From CAZECR01 sp964510495 (GTDB lineage: Bacteria > Patescibacteriota > Patescibacteriia > Magasanikbacterales > GWA2-37-8): 20,689 nucleotides of DNA. The DNA is taken from the NCBI GenBank assembly GCA_964510495.1, contig CAZECR010000019.1, positions 1 through 20,689 of the forward strand, in the 5' to 3' direction. A program made the translations under genes and the position numbers. Of this stretch, positions 20,688 through 20,689 are shown piece after piece. Under the pieces are notes generated by a model. It saw nothing but the letters and a program-made list of their open reading frames with translations, had not been told where the DNA came from and did not search any database. Within the stretch, counting starts at the first letter, position 1. Every line of letters begins with the position of its first letter.

Positions 20688-20689
20688 AG

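Noticed and set aside
1..20689. CRISPR array, prophage, transposase or integrase
   Set aside because: No direct-repeat array, cas gene, phage gene or transposase is visible; the window is mainly housekeeping.

Overview
The window looks like a scaffold piece from a Candidate Phyla Radiation (Patescibacteria, Parcubacteria-like) genome. The evidence is dense, small, tightly spaced genes, few Shine-Dalgarno sequences, intergenic GC-rich hairpins of the GCCTGCC/GGCAGGC kind, a bactofilin, degenerate DHH and diacylglycerol-kinase relatives, and a nucleoside diphosphate kinase with an insertion. TGA is used as a normal stop (yraN, bactofilin), so the recoded UGA=Gly lineages are excluded. Two runs of exactly 100 N (1508-1607 and 5500-5599) are assembly gaps; the second removes the middle of argS.

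Nearly everything is on the minus strand, so transcription runs right to left. From the right edge: (1) scpA-scpB-D-Ala-D-Ala carboxypeptidase, closed by a hairpin terminator at about 18364-18398. (2) pgk followed by a membrane-anchored SIMPL-domain protein, terminator 16178-16205. (3) eno followed by two different full-length cofactor-independent phosphoglycerate mutases in tandem, ending at a bidirectional terminator at 11604-11644. (4) The only plus-strand protein gene, a DHH-family protein with most catalytic acids lost, divergent from (5) valS-unknown 145 aa gene-tyrS-argS. (6) Bactofilin-diacylglycerol-kinase-like protein-tRNA-Leu(GAG), with an elaborate nested hairpin between the first two, ending at terminator 2921-2953. 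(7) A GC-rich, proline-rich small lipoprotein with its own strong promoter and terminator. (8) A small two-helix membrane protein, a class I methyltransferase, gap 1, the end of a membrane protein, and yraN. (9) ndk, whose -35 box contains the yraN stop codon. (10) At the left edge, a candidate structured non-coding RNA.

The most interesting item is that left-edge RNA. Positions about 189 to 1 on the minus strand carry no convincing gene, but have a near-consensus promoter (TTGACA-17-TATACT, 196-224), a 20-position closing helix joining the two ends of the transcript, an internally consistent multibranch fold, and a U7 tract. G-U pairs in the closing helix exist only if the minus strand is the transcript. 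I do not recognise the family.

Functionally, the window combines the lower half of glycolysis (3-phosphoglycerate production, mutase, enolase), three class I aminoacyl-tRNA synthetases and a tRNA, the ScpA/ScpB partners of SMC, and cell-envelope or cytoskeletal functions (bactofilin, carboxypeptidase, lipid-kinase-like protein, SIMPL protein).
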